Shown here: positions 1-11,332 of the stretch, piece after piece | How the letters are laid out: each line of letters opens with the position of its first letter | Position numbering within the stretch: the first letter of the stretch is position 1 | DNA from: Maea johnstoni | Taxonomy: Eukaryota > Annelida > Polychaeta > Spionida > Magelonidae | Direction: 5' to 3' | DNA: 64,000 nucleotides | Assembly (NCBI GenBank): GCA_963942565.1 | Contig: OZ012687.1 | Span: 2,422,325-2,486,324, forward strand | Translations under genes and position numbers: made by a program | Notes under the pieces: model-generated | What the model was told of the DNA's origin: nothing | The model's input: the letters and a program-made list of their open reading frames with translations, nothing else | Databases searched by the model: none

Positions 1-2266
1 ATGTTAGCAACGGTAGCTGCCGCTGTACCAAGAAATAGATATTTCAGGGAAATTGATTTTTTTCTGGGACTTGTTAAAAGCAATATCTACTTACCCAACA
101 TGGCAAGTGACTGACAATCTGAAAAGTATATAGGCTCCAGCATTTTGACTTTATGAATTAGTCTGAGACTAAAGGCAGTAGCAAAATATGAAAAATAATG
201 TTACTGCAGTACTAATCTAAGTACTAATCAGTACAAATCTAACATTTGATTATTTTTCTTGGAAAGAGATTAGCGTCTGTTTTTACGAGGTATTGTTGCA
301 TATTGGCCGTTGACATTTCACCTCATGACTCTTTCTCTTTCTATATATTTTCCGAAGAAATTGATTGTGTGTTTTTTCTCAAGACTAAGAAACACGCTAG
401 TAGCAACATATGATAAATAACCTTACCAGCACTATGGGGTTTCTACATATTCCTCAAATACCACATTTTACTTTTTTCTGGGAAAGAGATCAGCTTCAGG
501 GTATTGTTGCATATTGGCCGTTAACATGAATACATTTCACCTCATGACTGTTTCACTTTCTATATACTTTCCCTTTTCCCTTATTTTTCTGAAGACCAAT
601 ACACGCCGTCAAATGAGTGGCTGATACCGATGATTATAAAGAACGATACTGATTCTCGCAGCTTGGAGGTCACCTTCGCCCTTGCCCCAGCCAACTATTC
701 CTTTGAAGAGTACTTGGTCACTCTAGTTGTGAATGGAACAGGTGGTACTGTTACTCAGCAGAAATGTCTCATAGAGGGCGGGACACGGGAGCTGTGTCGG
801 TGGATAGTGCGCAAGGTAACTTAATATGCTTGCAACAATTGGATTGGTAGTAAAATGAACACCCCCAAAATTTAAGTCTGCTCAACATGGATTGTACCTA
901 AAAACAAGTCTGTGGCACTATAACCTAAAATTTTATTGGGCCTGTAAAATTTACTTTCTTCGCACTATTTAATTAACAAAAATTTTTTTTTTAGAAAACT
1001 TCCAGATACAGTCAAACGTGGCTGAAAGACCACCTCTATTAATAAGGGACCACATTTTCAATTCCCCTGGTCTAACATTCTAGTTTAAATGACCCTCTAT
1101 TAAGAGACCACCTGTCTTAAGAGACCATATTTTGATCCTCCCTTGGGTGGTCTCTTAATGCAGGTTTGACTGTATGGCTAGAATATTACAGACATTTTCT
1201 ACAACTGATAACAAGTAATTCTTGAGTTATGATAACACGTTTTCCAATGATGCAGTTTTGTCTTTCTTTATCATTCCTTTTCTCAATATACACCTTGTAA
1301 TGATGGCATTCTAATCACATTTTTTGATAAAAGTTGAAATTTCTAACCCACTTAATATTTCCTTTTACATCATCACTTTATAGACATTCCCACTTAAGAA
1401 AGCATTTTACAATTGTGTCATTCTAAATTAATGCATGTGATTCATATGAGTATTTTTCTTCTTTGTAGCCTAGAAATAGTGTCAAATTTGAGAATGTTTG
1501 TCCTGGAGTATACAATATATGGGTAAGTAAGAATTGAACATTTCAGTATCACCACGAAATACACTATTTTTGTTTGAAACCTATTTGCGCTAGGAGTGCA
1601 CAAATGGTTTAAGAATTTTAGTTGTAACTTCGCCAATGGATGGATACTAGAAATATATACTTTGAAGAGAGATTCTTTTACTCCACATGCAGAAACAACA
1701 AATTTAGTTAAAATATATATATTTTTTCGAAATGCTATTTTGCTTTGATAAGATTTGACTCTTCTCATGAGCTGCACTGATAGGAGGGAATATGCCGTAC
1801 ACATACCACTGCTGAAATAGATGAGCTCACTTGTACCTTATTACTCATGAATAAACCATGGAAAATAACCAAAAAAAGTTATAAGCTCACCTAAAATTGC
1901 TTCATTATAGAACTTTGAAATGAGAATAACACCTGGTAGTTTCTAGCTTATCCTGACCATTCCCTTATTTAAATCATCACCTATACTAACATGTCTAAAT
2001 TTCATACACCCCTCATTACCAAGATGTTTGAAAATCATTATTTTAACTATATATTATTTCAACTTTCTCCCATACATTACTGTCCTAACCAGGTTATCCA
2101 TTGGTGGCTTAGTTTGGGTTGTTATTTTTCAGATCCAGCCATCAACAGGTGTAGATCACTGTAGGTGCAAAGACAAGGACGGAGGCTGCATGGACCATTG
2201 TCTAATCTCAGCGTACGCAGTACCCATCACCATACATGGTAAGTCTCACCCTATAACTCACCCACA
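1..2266. repeat. Duplicated segment, copy A (partner 61180-63433)
   Basis: Bases 1-2266 match 61180-63433 almost base for base, covering three exons of the IL17RD-like gene and their introns. By eye the copies differ by roughly 2 percent, with a few short indels, for example 11 bases near 436 missing from the partner. The left edge of homology is cut by the window; the right edge lies about 28 bases past the splice donor at 2239. Both copies share a pogo-like element at the same place, so that insertion predates the split. Confidence 0.97.
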
Positions 2267-3528
2267 TACCTCTTGACCTTAGTTGAGCCCCATCTCATAA
2301 CTCGATCTGAAGAAAAAAATCATTATGCTTATCCTTTTAGTTAAGACCACCACCCATTACAGACCCATCTGATATCTCTCCCTGGACAGAAGAATTCATT
2401 ATGCTTATCCTTTTAGTTGGATCACCTTTCTTAAAGATCCATCTTAATTTTGCGCACACAAAGTAATGTGCTTGGCAGGCAGTTGACAACCTATTGCGTC
2501 AGCATGTAGTTGGAATGATAGCATAGGGATCCGATATGTCCCAATAATGGTACACAGTTTGGTAAATGCGGACTCCACGGATGCGCAAAGTATGCATTAG
2601 TTAGTTACCACAATATTGATACGGTATACTCTATCTCACCTTGGAGAAAAGCAATTCGTTCCACTTGACCTTCAGTTGAGACCCCCTTTCTTTATAGACC
2701 GATCTTATAACTCACCATGAAGAAAGGAGATTCATCCCACTTTACCTTTCAATTAAGACACATGTCTTTAAAGACCCATCTCATGTCTCTCCCTGTAGAA
2801 AAGAAGTACATTCAACGATACCTTTAGTTGTGACCACGTTTTGTTAAAGACCCACCTCATAATTCACTCTTAAGAAAAAATCATTCCACTTCACTCTGAG
2901 TTGTGACCATCTGTCTTATCACATCCATGCTTGGAGATCTCCTTGACAAAATTATGACACCGGATATGCTACCAGCAGGTCTTGCTCAACAGCCCTGACA
3001 CAACTTATCGCCGGGATTTTAACAAGAGCCACTCAAGAGATGCGTTCTGCTCATGTTGGTGCACAACTTATTCTGTAATATAAATGAAAAAAAAGGGCTC
3101 TGTAAAGGGTCCTATGGCAAAAGGCCTGTGGCGATGAATCCATGTGTCTATTCATCTAAGCCTTTAGACACCTGAATAGCTAGACCCCATGTGGCTGCTT
3201 TGGGTGGTGTGTTTTGCATGTTTAGCTCTATGTGTTGCTTCTGTCTTCTTCAGGGGAACCAGGAGACTGCAATCCGACGCCGTCCCCGCCCCCGGTAGTC
3301 TCCTCCTCCTCCTCCACGGTCGCAGCGACGCCCGCTGGTGGGCTGACACCAGCACAGTCAAAGATGACCGTGGACCGAGCAGGAGTCATCGTGGGAGCCG
3401 TGCTAGGCTCGGTCATAGGAATCCTGCTCGTCCTATTGGTGGCCATCATTCTCTTCAGGAAGTACAAATCTCCCGCAGCGCCACCACAAGGTCAGTGATT
3501 GGCTGATTGCACTAGGGAACTTTAGCTT

Positions 3529-3627
<99 letters not shown>

Positions 3628-6600
3628 CTAGTGACAACTAGTAATAATTAGACCTAGGTTTGCTGTGCCGACCTAGGTTTACACTGGAAAAAACTTGATA
3701 AATTTTTCAACATAAATATATTTTCTATTCTATTTTATTTGTCGCAAAATATTGTTCCCTTTTCACTGATCAACGTCGTGTGACAGATTTTTCTTCATAC
3801 ATGTACTTGTATCTAACAATAGCCAACCTCACATTGTAACCTCTATCACGGCATATTTAGATTTTGAATTTCATTTATTGTCATTTTTCTGCTATATAAA
3901 GGCTAAATTGTGATTAGGCAGTTATTAATGATGGAGGGAACTGGAGTACCCAGTGAAACCACCCATTAACCCAACATTCTCATATGCCTTATATCGAATT
4001 TCAATACCAAACATTGAAAGGGTGATCAGTGCCTTATACATTGATTCTGGGAGCAGCTCTCTCATATTTTAATTTGAACTAATCTGCCAGCTTGGTATGC
4101 TGAAGTACTTCTGTAACTTTCAAATCAGCGGAATTTACATTAGCAGGTCTGGCTTTGTATTTTTATAAAAATGACCTCAGGCACCAACATAAGTACTTGC
4201 CCACTTGCCCCGGCAAGTGAATTTCTTTAAAGTACATTTTTATTTTGCACTTGTTCAAATGGCACAAATACTCTCAAATATGCAAACAATGCAACAAAAG
4301 TAAATAAAAAAAATGTAAATCATTAAATCCATGATAAATAATATTTGCCTTAATACTTATTACTGGCAAGCCAGGAATTATGTTGGGCAAGAAAAAATCA
4401 TTAGTTAGTTCTGAAGCTAATGTTGGTGCCTGAACCATTGAAAAATTCATGATTTCATATATATTCAATACTGGATGAATTATCAGTCGGGTTCCAAATG
4501 ATTTATACTCATCAAATATGTAAAAAGATGCCCCAAAAGTAAGATATCATTGAACTAGTCAAGCTTTTGGGCACTACAGGCATGAATGTGTTACCTCTGC
4601 CAAAAATTGAAAAGCTACCTAAATAGAGTAACAAATCAAGGGTTTTTTAAAGGACTTTGACCTTATAGTGCTGTTGATAACTTATAAAGCATAAAAACAT
4701 GTGTAGACTGTTGACTATTGATAAATGAGGCAACCAGACACCTGCATATCCTCATATAAATAAAACCTCAGATAGTCTAGGGCATGTGATTACAGAGTGA
4801 CTAAAAACTAGATGTTGTAAAAATATGTGGTTCATCAGAACCCAACCAACAACACTTCTTCAAAGAGCACAAGGAGATTTATGCTAAATTTCACATATAT
4901 TTTCATAGTATGAAGTATCATAGGCACAGAATACACTTCTGAAGGGGACCTCCAAGCATAAATGGGTTCATCCTTAAATAGGGGGGGGGGGGGGGGGATA
5001 GCCAAAATTCCATACCAATCATTTACTGGAATTTTTTAACCTTAATACAAGGTAGTTTGTGGTTAGAGGGGTAATAGGAAAAACTCGCAGTAGCACCTTT
5101 TTTAAAAAGAGATCACTATTATTGTATTTTTTCAATATCTAGCGCTGGATAGAGATGAAGATGATGATGATGATGATGATGTAGAAGAGGAATGTTGCAA
5201 TGAATCTCTTTCCCTAAATTTGTCCAACACATAATTCACAACATGATATACTTTAAATATAAAGTAAGCCGGTCTGTATGTACATCCTGGTCACAACCAG
5301 AAATGCACTTCTTATTTCTGCATGAGAAGCATTTTGACGTGTACATGCGGTAGAGGTCTCTTGGAAATAAACTACATCGTATTGCCAGTAAAATTCCAAT
5401 AGTTACTTATGAAAAAACTGGGAAACGGGAAGTTTATGTCAGTGGAACCTGTATTCATTGATATATATGAGATAAGCTATACTAAGTGCACATACCTTAT
5501 ACTTACTGGCTGGGGTATACCTTAGTTAATGCATGAGGGCTTGTGGTGGCATGGGGAGGAGGGTTAGGTAAGGGTGGGCATGGAGGGTACTGGTTGGCAT
5601 GGGGTTAATCATGCCAAAACAAGGTAGTGTGGGCATGGGGTAGTAATGGGCATATGGGTAACAATAGGATAGAGCCCGACTGGGGGTAGAGTTGGGTATT
5701 GAAATAATGGGAGGGTAGAGTGGGCATGGGGTAGTAATGGGCATTTGGGTAACAATAGGATAGAGCCCGACTAGGGGTAGAGTTGGGTATGGAGATAATG
5801 GGAGGGTAGAGTGGGCATGGGGTAGTAATGGGTATATGGATAATATTTGGATAGAGCCTGACTGGGGGTATAGTTGGGTATTGAAATAATGGGAGGGTAG
5901 AGTGGGCATGGGGTAGTAATGGGCATATGGGTACCAATAGGATAGAGCCCGACTGGGGGTAGAGTTGGGTATGGAAATAATTGGAGGGTAGAGTGGGCAT
6001 GGGGTAGTAATGGGCATACGGGTACCAATAGGATAGAGCCCGACTGGGGGTAGAGTTGGGTATTGAAATAATGGGAGGGTAGAGTGGGCATGGGGTAGTA
6101 ATGGGCATATGGGTAACAATAGGATAGAGCCCGACTGGGGGTAGAGTTGGGTATGGAAATAATGGGAGGGTAGAGTGGGCATGGGGTAGTAATGGGCATA
6201 TGGGTACCAATAGGATAGAGCCCGACTGGGGGTAGAGTTGGGTATGGAAATAATGGGAGGGTAGAGTAGATCTTTGGTCACCCAGCCTAGTTCTTAGGTT
6301 AGGCTTGTGGAGGACGTCTACATAAGGACCTGTTGTTCACCAAGTTGGGCCACTAGGTGGCACTAGTGAATATCGAATGTTAACCCAGTCATATGCAAAG
6401 TATACCAAATGCATATATGCAAGTGTGTATGTTATTGTATTGGGGACCTCATTTGATAGATATATAAAAGTCAAAACAGCAAAAGAATATGCCTGGGTGG
6501 ACTTCTATTATACATGTATTTGTCTGCTAAGAACACCCCGACAGTGCGAATATTGCATATTGTCCCTCATAGCCAAAAGTCTGGCGTACAGTTGTCTAGG

Positions 6601-9600
6601 GTAACCGAGTTTGCCTGTATCTCTTGAACATTTTAGGCATCTTTTGAATAACGCTTGAAACAGAAATAGTGATAAGAACCCCAATTACTACTATCCTTCT
6701 TAGAGTTTGTGAATTCATGCTTTATTCCTTATTTATTTACAAAAAGTGTAAGATGACAATTTTTTAAGAAAATATCATATAATTGAATATTAGTTAAGTC
6801 CTATGCACCTGTTTATAGGATAACAACTTTACTGTTTGCAAAAGCAAAGAATTCCATGCTTCTAACTCATCACCTGGAATAATATATAGGTATAAAAATG
6901 ATGGAGGCCAAGACACCTTACTGGCTAAGAACCTTTCGATAGCATTGATGAATAAATAAGTTAAAAAGTACTTGATGCTTTGAGCCAGTGCAGATCTATA
7001 GACACACAGTCTGAATTTTCAATTATCTAAAGTGTGAATAAGATTATGTGCATAGTAATAGCGTTTATTTCACTTTGCTTCAGATCCACCCAAGCCAGAC
7101 CCGGAACAAGGTAAGACTTTTCACTATATGGCTAAAGTTTTGTAATTCCTGTTGGGTTAATGTTTACCAATGCCTCCTCAAATATTGTTGAAAATCTTAC
7201 TTGATGTATTGAATTATGTTCAGAGGTATTCAGTACTTCAGATTAGGGATCTGTACCAGTACTTGATACAATGCTAACCCATTAATGCTTAAGAGTTTCT
7301 CTTGAAATTGTTGTCTGGATCTATGATACTTTTGACATGATCTTGGAAAGTAAGAATTGCTTTACAAAAGATTTGAAGGAGAGTTGTTGGAAATGTTCTC
7401 ATCAACATTTCTCCTTCAAATATTTTCCTAACTAAGCTTTTGCTCGGAAGATTTTACAGAATTTGTCAGGCTGTTTTGGCTACTGTGAGCATTAATGGGC
7501 TAATATCAATATGGAATGGGAAAAAGTATCATATCAAACAATTAAAGTATCATGTAGTATCTTTAAGATTTCAAATATATAGAAAATTGACTTAATTGCT
7601 ACCTGGACAAGTCCACACAAAGGTATTTCGCTATTTATTGGCGAATAATTTCTTAAAGCTTATGGTGCTGAATTTAACAAAATTAGGTTCCTGAGAGGAG
7701 GACAAAATAGTTAAAAGTATTGTTAAGGTATCGTCTCATTAAGGAAATATAAATATTGTATCATACTAGGCCACTCCAATTTAATTACTTGTCTTACAAG
7801 CTTTTTTTGGAATAAAAATCCTGTCAGACTCCAAAAAAAAGAAAAAAAAAGTCGTCTTTGGTGTCTTACGGACGAAAGTGGATTTGAAATTTTCTGTCAG
7901 ACTCCAAAAAAAAAAAAAAAAGTGCAAGTTTTAAGAATATTCTTTGTAAGTGTGATTCAATCAACTACAGGAAGCTATCATTGCTGTAGTAGAGCCTCAG
8001 ACTTGAAGAGGTATACCTCCCACCCTTCAGGTTACAGGGATTAATTGATTGATTGATTTTATTTAGTTGAGAATTGGCTGGTAGAAACATTTCGTACCAA
8101 TCCTAGTCGGCAGACTCTAAAAAAAATTTAAAAAATAAAAAAAGTCACATTTTTCAACTTTTTTTTTATTCCAAAATGGCTCATTTCCTACCTCCTGAGC
8201 TCGTAAGACAAGTAAATAAATTGGAGTGGCCCTATGAGAATTTGAAAGGTGCCAATCCCTACTGCAGATAAAATTGTATTAAAATGAACATGCATAGTGA
8301 GTGCTCTCCTATTTGGATAAGCAACCACATCACACAGCAGCATGTTAACTCAATTTTCTAATCTTCTCAGCTAACATTACAGTCTGTCATAAGTTAACTG
8401 TTTGACTGGAAACAAACAAACACAATAATGCAATTACATTCTCTAAATCTTTTATTTTGTAAGGATTCCCTGTTTTAACTACTGTTGAAAAATTCTGGTC
8501 ACCTTCCAGACCTTTAAGAGACCTTTATATTTTCCCATCTTTTATTTTTTAGTAAGGACAGAATTGAAAAATCTTTATTACCAGGAAAAAAACAGTTAAT
8601 GTATGAAAGGAAGGAAAAACAATTTTTTAACTATAGTATTTGAGAAACTTCATATAGTATATACTTACCTACTTGATATCTCATATAATACCATCTCACC
8701 TGCTGTGCCGATAGGACTATTTTCAACATACTCCATACCTCTGTGTATTGACATGGTGCAAGAATGAACCAAAAAAATTAAAAGTAAAAGAAATCTTTTC
8801 ATTTTGTAAGGATTCCCTGTTTTAATTACTGTTGAAAATTCAGGTCACCATTCAGACCTTTAACAGACATTTATATTTATATTTTTATATCCATGTCTTT
8901 TATTCTGCAGCTGTGTGCAATCAGCTGGTGGGGAAGAAGGTGTTGATCCTGTACTCGCGGGATAACTCCTACCACACCAAGGTCGTGCAGAAACTGGCGG
9001 AGTACCTGCAGCACCTGGCCTGCCACGTCTACTTCGACATGTGGTCCATCCCCGAGATTCAGCAGGAGAACAAGATGCAGTGGCTGATGAACAAGATTGA
9101 CTTCTGCGACTACATCCTGATCGTCAACTCTCAGGGGGCCTATCGCAAATACAAGGCTCGCAACAAAGGCCAGTTCTATCCGAAGATGGATAACGATTCT
9201 CCGCTCGGAGATATGTTCACACCAGGCATCGTGCGCGTCGTTGAGAAGTTCCGACCGCATAACGGGCAAATCCCACAGGGCACCTACGCCAAGTACATCA
9301 TGGTCTACTTCTGCTACCACGAGACCCACAAGAAGGAAAACAACCACTTCATCATGGACGACATCTGCTCTGGGCCCAAGTACGAGCTCATGAGGCACAT
9401 CGAAGACCTCTTCTTCCACATCCACAACCTCAAGAAACACCAGCCTGGAATCACTCACTACGCCGACGGAATCAATGAGAAAGAGTATGTGGAGAGATCT
9501 GAGGAGGGCCGCCAACTTTCTCAAGCTATCGCGGAGGCGAAAGCATTCACGAAAGAGCATCCGAGATGGTTTCATGAGACCTATGGCGCCCCAGTAGATG

Positions 9601-10097
9601 TTGCGACCACGGAGGATAAACGGGAGAACAGCACTGAAAGCGAGCAGGACTCGGGATTGGAATCTTTTCCAAAAGAAGACCTGGCCATTCTCATGAATCA
9701 ACATGCAAAGTTGATGAATGAACAGCTTCAGTCCAATTCCAACGGTCAGTTCCAGTACTCCACACCAGAGGGACCTGGAGTGGACAACATGGCTTCATGT
9801 TATCACTCCAACTCTCCACCATTCTTTCCTGTTAGTCATCCCTTCAATATCTCTCCAAATTCTCCGTCGGGGGAGAGTAACGCCGAGGCCTTCAGCTTCC
9901 CCGCAGGTGATGAGTGTTGCAGCATGGATTTCGTGCCGCCAGTTCAAGATTTGGATCTGCAGAGCATGTCGGTGAGCGAGTTCATGCGGCAGGCAAACAA
10001 GGACAATCCCGGTGCCTTTGACGATGTCTCGTATTCCGATTACAAAGACATCGAGATCAACTGCGATGGAGTCAGCCTTGGGGGCTTAAGTGTGTAA
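595..10097 (+). CDS. il17rd-like: IL-17 receptor D-like gene (copy 1), 3' part: ectodomain end, TM helix, SEFIR domain
   Basis: Six visible coding exons join in frame with GT-AG borders: 595-815, 1469-1522, 2133-2238, 3254-3490, 7084-7110 and 8911-10097, giving about 610 residues to a TAA stop. The 5' exons lie left of the window. Exons one to three encode the second fibronectin-III-like ectodomain module with paired cysteines and N-glycosylation sites (NDT, NYS, NGT). Exon four has a Ser/Pro-rich stalk and a single membrane helix. Exon five is a 9-residue linker. Exon six is the cytoplasmic SEFIR domain. By eye the order and spacing match vertebrate IL17RD (Sef), including the ectodomain V-x-P-G-x-Y motif and the SEFIR KVLILYSRD box. 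Family role: a single-pass receptor or co-receptor that recruits SEFIR adaptors. A near-identical paralogue starts at 43324. IL17RD-like rather than IL17RA-like is inference; the IL-17R family assignment is firm. Confidence 0.9.
1009..1172. mobile_element. pogo/Tigger-like MITE in IL17RD-like intron (copy A)
   Basis: The 164-bp element begins CAGTCAAACGTGG and ends GGTTTGACTG, with a TA on each side (1007-1008, 1173-1174). Alternating GACCACC and GGTGGTC inner motifs make it foldable. TA target and CAGTCAAAC ends are typical of pogo/Tigger members of Tc1/mariner. No coding capacity. Confidence 0.8.
2255..2945. repeat. Degenerate ~85-bp tandem array in copy 1 intron, interrupted
   Basis: About six diverged units share a core of the type AGTTGAGACC, CTTAAAGACCCATCTCATAA, then GAAGAAAAGAATTCATT. 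A block of about 180 bases with no resemblance to the units (about 2450-2630) interrupts them. The array begins directly after the splice donor at 2239. Its CATCTCATAACTCACC core resembles the donor-flanking TCTCACCCTATAACTCACC. Confidence 0.65.
3254..3490 (+). CDS. il17rd-like: IL17RD-like copy 1, stalk and transmembrane exon
   Basis: This 237-nt exon starts and ends in phase 1. It encodes a low-complexity stalk (runs of Pro and five Ser), then GVIVGAVLGSVIGILLVLLV (3391-3450), a single hydrophobic helix continuing into AII, then a basic stop-transfer segment (FRKYK). Acceptor CAG precedes 3254 and donor GTCAGT follows 3490. The exon links the ectodomain exon ending at 2238 to the 27-nt exon at 7084. 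A long TA microsatellite (3530-3622) begins 40 bases after the donor. Confidence 0.9.
3530..3622. repeat. (TA)n microsatellite
   Basis: About 90 bases of nearly pure TA repeat with one TTTA interruption, just inside the intron after the transmembrane exon. Confidence 0.97.
3623..5520. other. Intron sequence with no gene; small inverted-repeat remnant
   Basis: No exon fits between the donor at 3491 and the acceptor at 7083 in this stretch. A diffuse inverted-repeat remnant (CAGGCACCAACAT near 4175, ATGTTGGTGCCTG near 4421) suggests an old MITE. There is a G run at 4981-4997 and a (GAT)n tract at 5157-5180. Confidence 0.55.
5540..6268. repeat. 91-bp minisatellite, about 7-8 units
   Basis: The unit contains GGGTAGAGTTGGGTAT, AATGGGAGGGTAGAGTGG, GCATGGGGTAGTAATGGG and ATAGGATAGAGCCCGACT. 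Successive ATAGGATAGAGCC blocks are 91 bases apart (for example 5666 and 5757). The plus strand is strongly G-rich and C-poor. Because 91 is not a multiple of three, all three minus-strand frames run through as Pro/Tyr/Leu-rich open frames; I read these as by-products. Confidence 0.93.
6270..7080. other. Intron sequence, nothing recognised
   Basis: AT-rich sequence between the 91-bp minisatellite and the linker exon at 7084. A 75-codon plus-strand open frame at 6377 has no recognisable composition or splice signals. Confidence 0.5.
7274..7502. mobile_element. piggyBac-like MITE (ACCCATTAATGC family)
   Basis: The ends are complementary: CTAACCCATTAATGCTTAAG at the left, GCATTAATGGGCTAA at the right. 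The interior shares blocks (TTGTCTGGATC, TTTTCCTAACT, TTTGGC.ACTGTGA) with the copy at 14551-14746. The intact copies end in TTAA, the piggyBac target. No coding capacity. Confidence 0.65.
7769..8231. mobile_element. MITE with GGCCACTCCAA ends and CTA target duplication
   Basis: Terminal inverted repeats of about 33 bases (GGCCACTCCAATTTAATTAC; TAAATTGGAGTGGCC at the right end) are flanked by CTA on both sides (7766-7768, 8232-8234). The interior has two CTGTCAGACTCCAAAAAA blocks and complementary T-runs. The 3-bp duplication hints at a PIF/Harbinger-related source, but CTA is not the usual TWA, so the class is unsure. It lies in the last intron of IL17RD-like copy 1. Confidence 0.75.
8446..8550 (+). 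repeat. Duplicate of the 3' splice region of the SEFIR exon
   Basis: The segment with TGTAAGGATTCCCTGTTTTA, GGTCACCTTCCAGACCTTTA and TCTTTTATTTTTTAG resembles 8803-8910, which ends at the real acceptor of the SEFIR exon. It keeps a pyrimidine tract and AG but is not followed by related coding sequence. It is a local direct duplication about 355 bases upstream. Confidence 0.75.
8911..10097 (+). CDS. il17rd-like: IL17RD-like copy 1, SEFIR-domain exon and C-terminal tail
   Basis: A single 1187-nt exon encodes the whole cytoplasmic SEFIR domain and tail. SEFIR box 1 is KKVLILYSRD (about 8931-8960); box 2 is the DYILIVNSQGA segment (about 9108-9140). Between them a YFDMWSIPEI segment corresponds to the LDLWE region of vertebrate IL17RD. 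After the SEFIR comes a PRWF segment matching the PDWF that follows the SEFIR domain in IL17RD. The tail is Ser/Asn/Pro-rich with no other domain and contains DSGLES (9648-9665), a fit to the beta-TrCP phosphodegron pattern. The exon is clearly more GC-rich than the surrounding introns. The 828-nt open frame on the opposite strand here is a codon-bias shadow. Confidence 0.93.
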
Positions 10098-10760
10098 ATA
10101 ATACAGCTTTTGAGCTAAAACAGCTTTTGAGGTTGAAGTGTATGAACATTACGTGACATCATAATCAGCTTTTCAGGATTAATTGTGTGAACACTAGAAT
10201 ACTACCAGACTTTGAAATGAGCTTTTGAGGTTTAAGTGTTAGAAATATTACTTGATTGCAAATTCTGGTTTTGAGTTTTAGATGTATGAATATAACATTA
10301 CCTATCACCTTGCCTGTTGGGAATTAAATTCCATCTTGGCCTTGGTTGTTTAGAGAATATGCAATATTACTGGACCTCAAATTCAGTTTTGGTGGCTTAA
10401 ATGTAATTTTGCTTTGGTAGCTTAACTTTATCTCAAATTTAGCTTTGGTGGTTTAAGCGTATGGAATAATACTTGACCTCGAAATCAGCTTTGAAGGCTT
10501 AAATCAATTCAGCTTTGGTGGTTCAAGTGTATGGGGTATTACTTGACCTCATATTCAGCTTTGGTGACTTTAATTGAATTCAGCTTTGATGGTTTAATTG
10601 AATAGAATCTATGTTGACTTCAACCTCAAGTCTTGATGACTTAAGTACATATTCAAATTTGGCGTTTTGAGTCATGTATAATATTACTTTACGTTAATCT
10701 CAACCTTGGTGCTTAAAGTATCGGAGTACTACTTAACCTCAAACTCCAGCCTTAGTGGCC
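10070..10760 (+). repeat. Degenerate tandem array spanning the stop codon and 3' UTR of IL17RD-like copy 1
   Basis: About ten diverged units of roughly 50-65 bases with the core CAGCTTTGGTGGTTTAAGTG plus TATGGAATAATACTTGACCT. The last coding bases (encoding SLGGLSV and the stop) are themselves a unit: AGCCTTGGGGGCTTAAGTGT then GTAAATAATAC. Confidence 0.75.
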
Positions 10761-10966
10761 TAGTTGTTTTAATATTTTGGGTAAGAATACTGGTTTTGGA
10801 AAAGTATCTAATACTGCGATCCTAATACACGTAATTGTAATACTATATTATGATATATTTTAAGTGCAAAAATGCATACTGGTATGAAATCAATAGGATT
10901 TTTACTACAAAATCTTCACAATCTTTATACATTTTATCATTTAAGCTCTTAGTGAGTTAGTTTTTT

Positions 10967-10972
10967 ATTAAA
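10967..10972 (+). terminator. Candidate poly(A) signal ATTAAA for IL17RD-like copy 1
   Basis: A variant ATTAAA lies about 870 bases past the stop codon. It is the first plausible signal after the tandem-repeat 3' UTR. Weak, since AT-rich sequence gives such hexamers often. Confidence 0.3.
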
Positions 10973-11332
10973 CAACATTCCTGTAAAAGGCCATTTCTAA
11001 ACATGTGCTTATGGTTGCATATGCTGCTAGTAGTTCAACTCATTGTTGATCGATGATGAACTTTTTTTTAATTTCCAATATTGTGTGTTACTATAAACTT
11101 TTAACCCATTCGTGCTCAAAGCACCACGTGAAAAGTATGGTGTTGTTGCCATGATACTTGTTGAGAAGTATCATTTCATTTTATATCAACCTCCACATTT
11201 AATTCTTTTGTAAAGAGAATACTGCAGAGAAACAGTCTGTTGGTCATAAAAGAAAAAGAAATTAGGGCCGGGCCTGGGCCAAAAATAGGGTTAGTGTGGA
11301 CATGAGAGATAGACAATCAGTTGGGCTCAAGG

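Noticed and set aside
5526-6281. 251-codon Pro/Tyr/Leu-rich minus-strand open frame
   Set aside because: By-product of the 91-bp minisatellite; all three frames are equally open and there is no gene context.
8877-9704. 275-codon minus-strand open frame
   Set aside because: Antisense shadow of the SEFIR exon, whose plus-strand translation is clearly homologous to IL-17 receptors.
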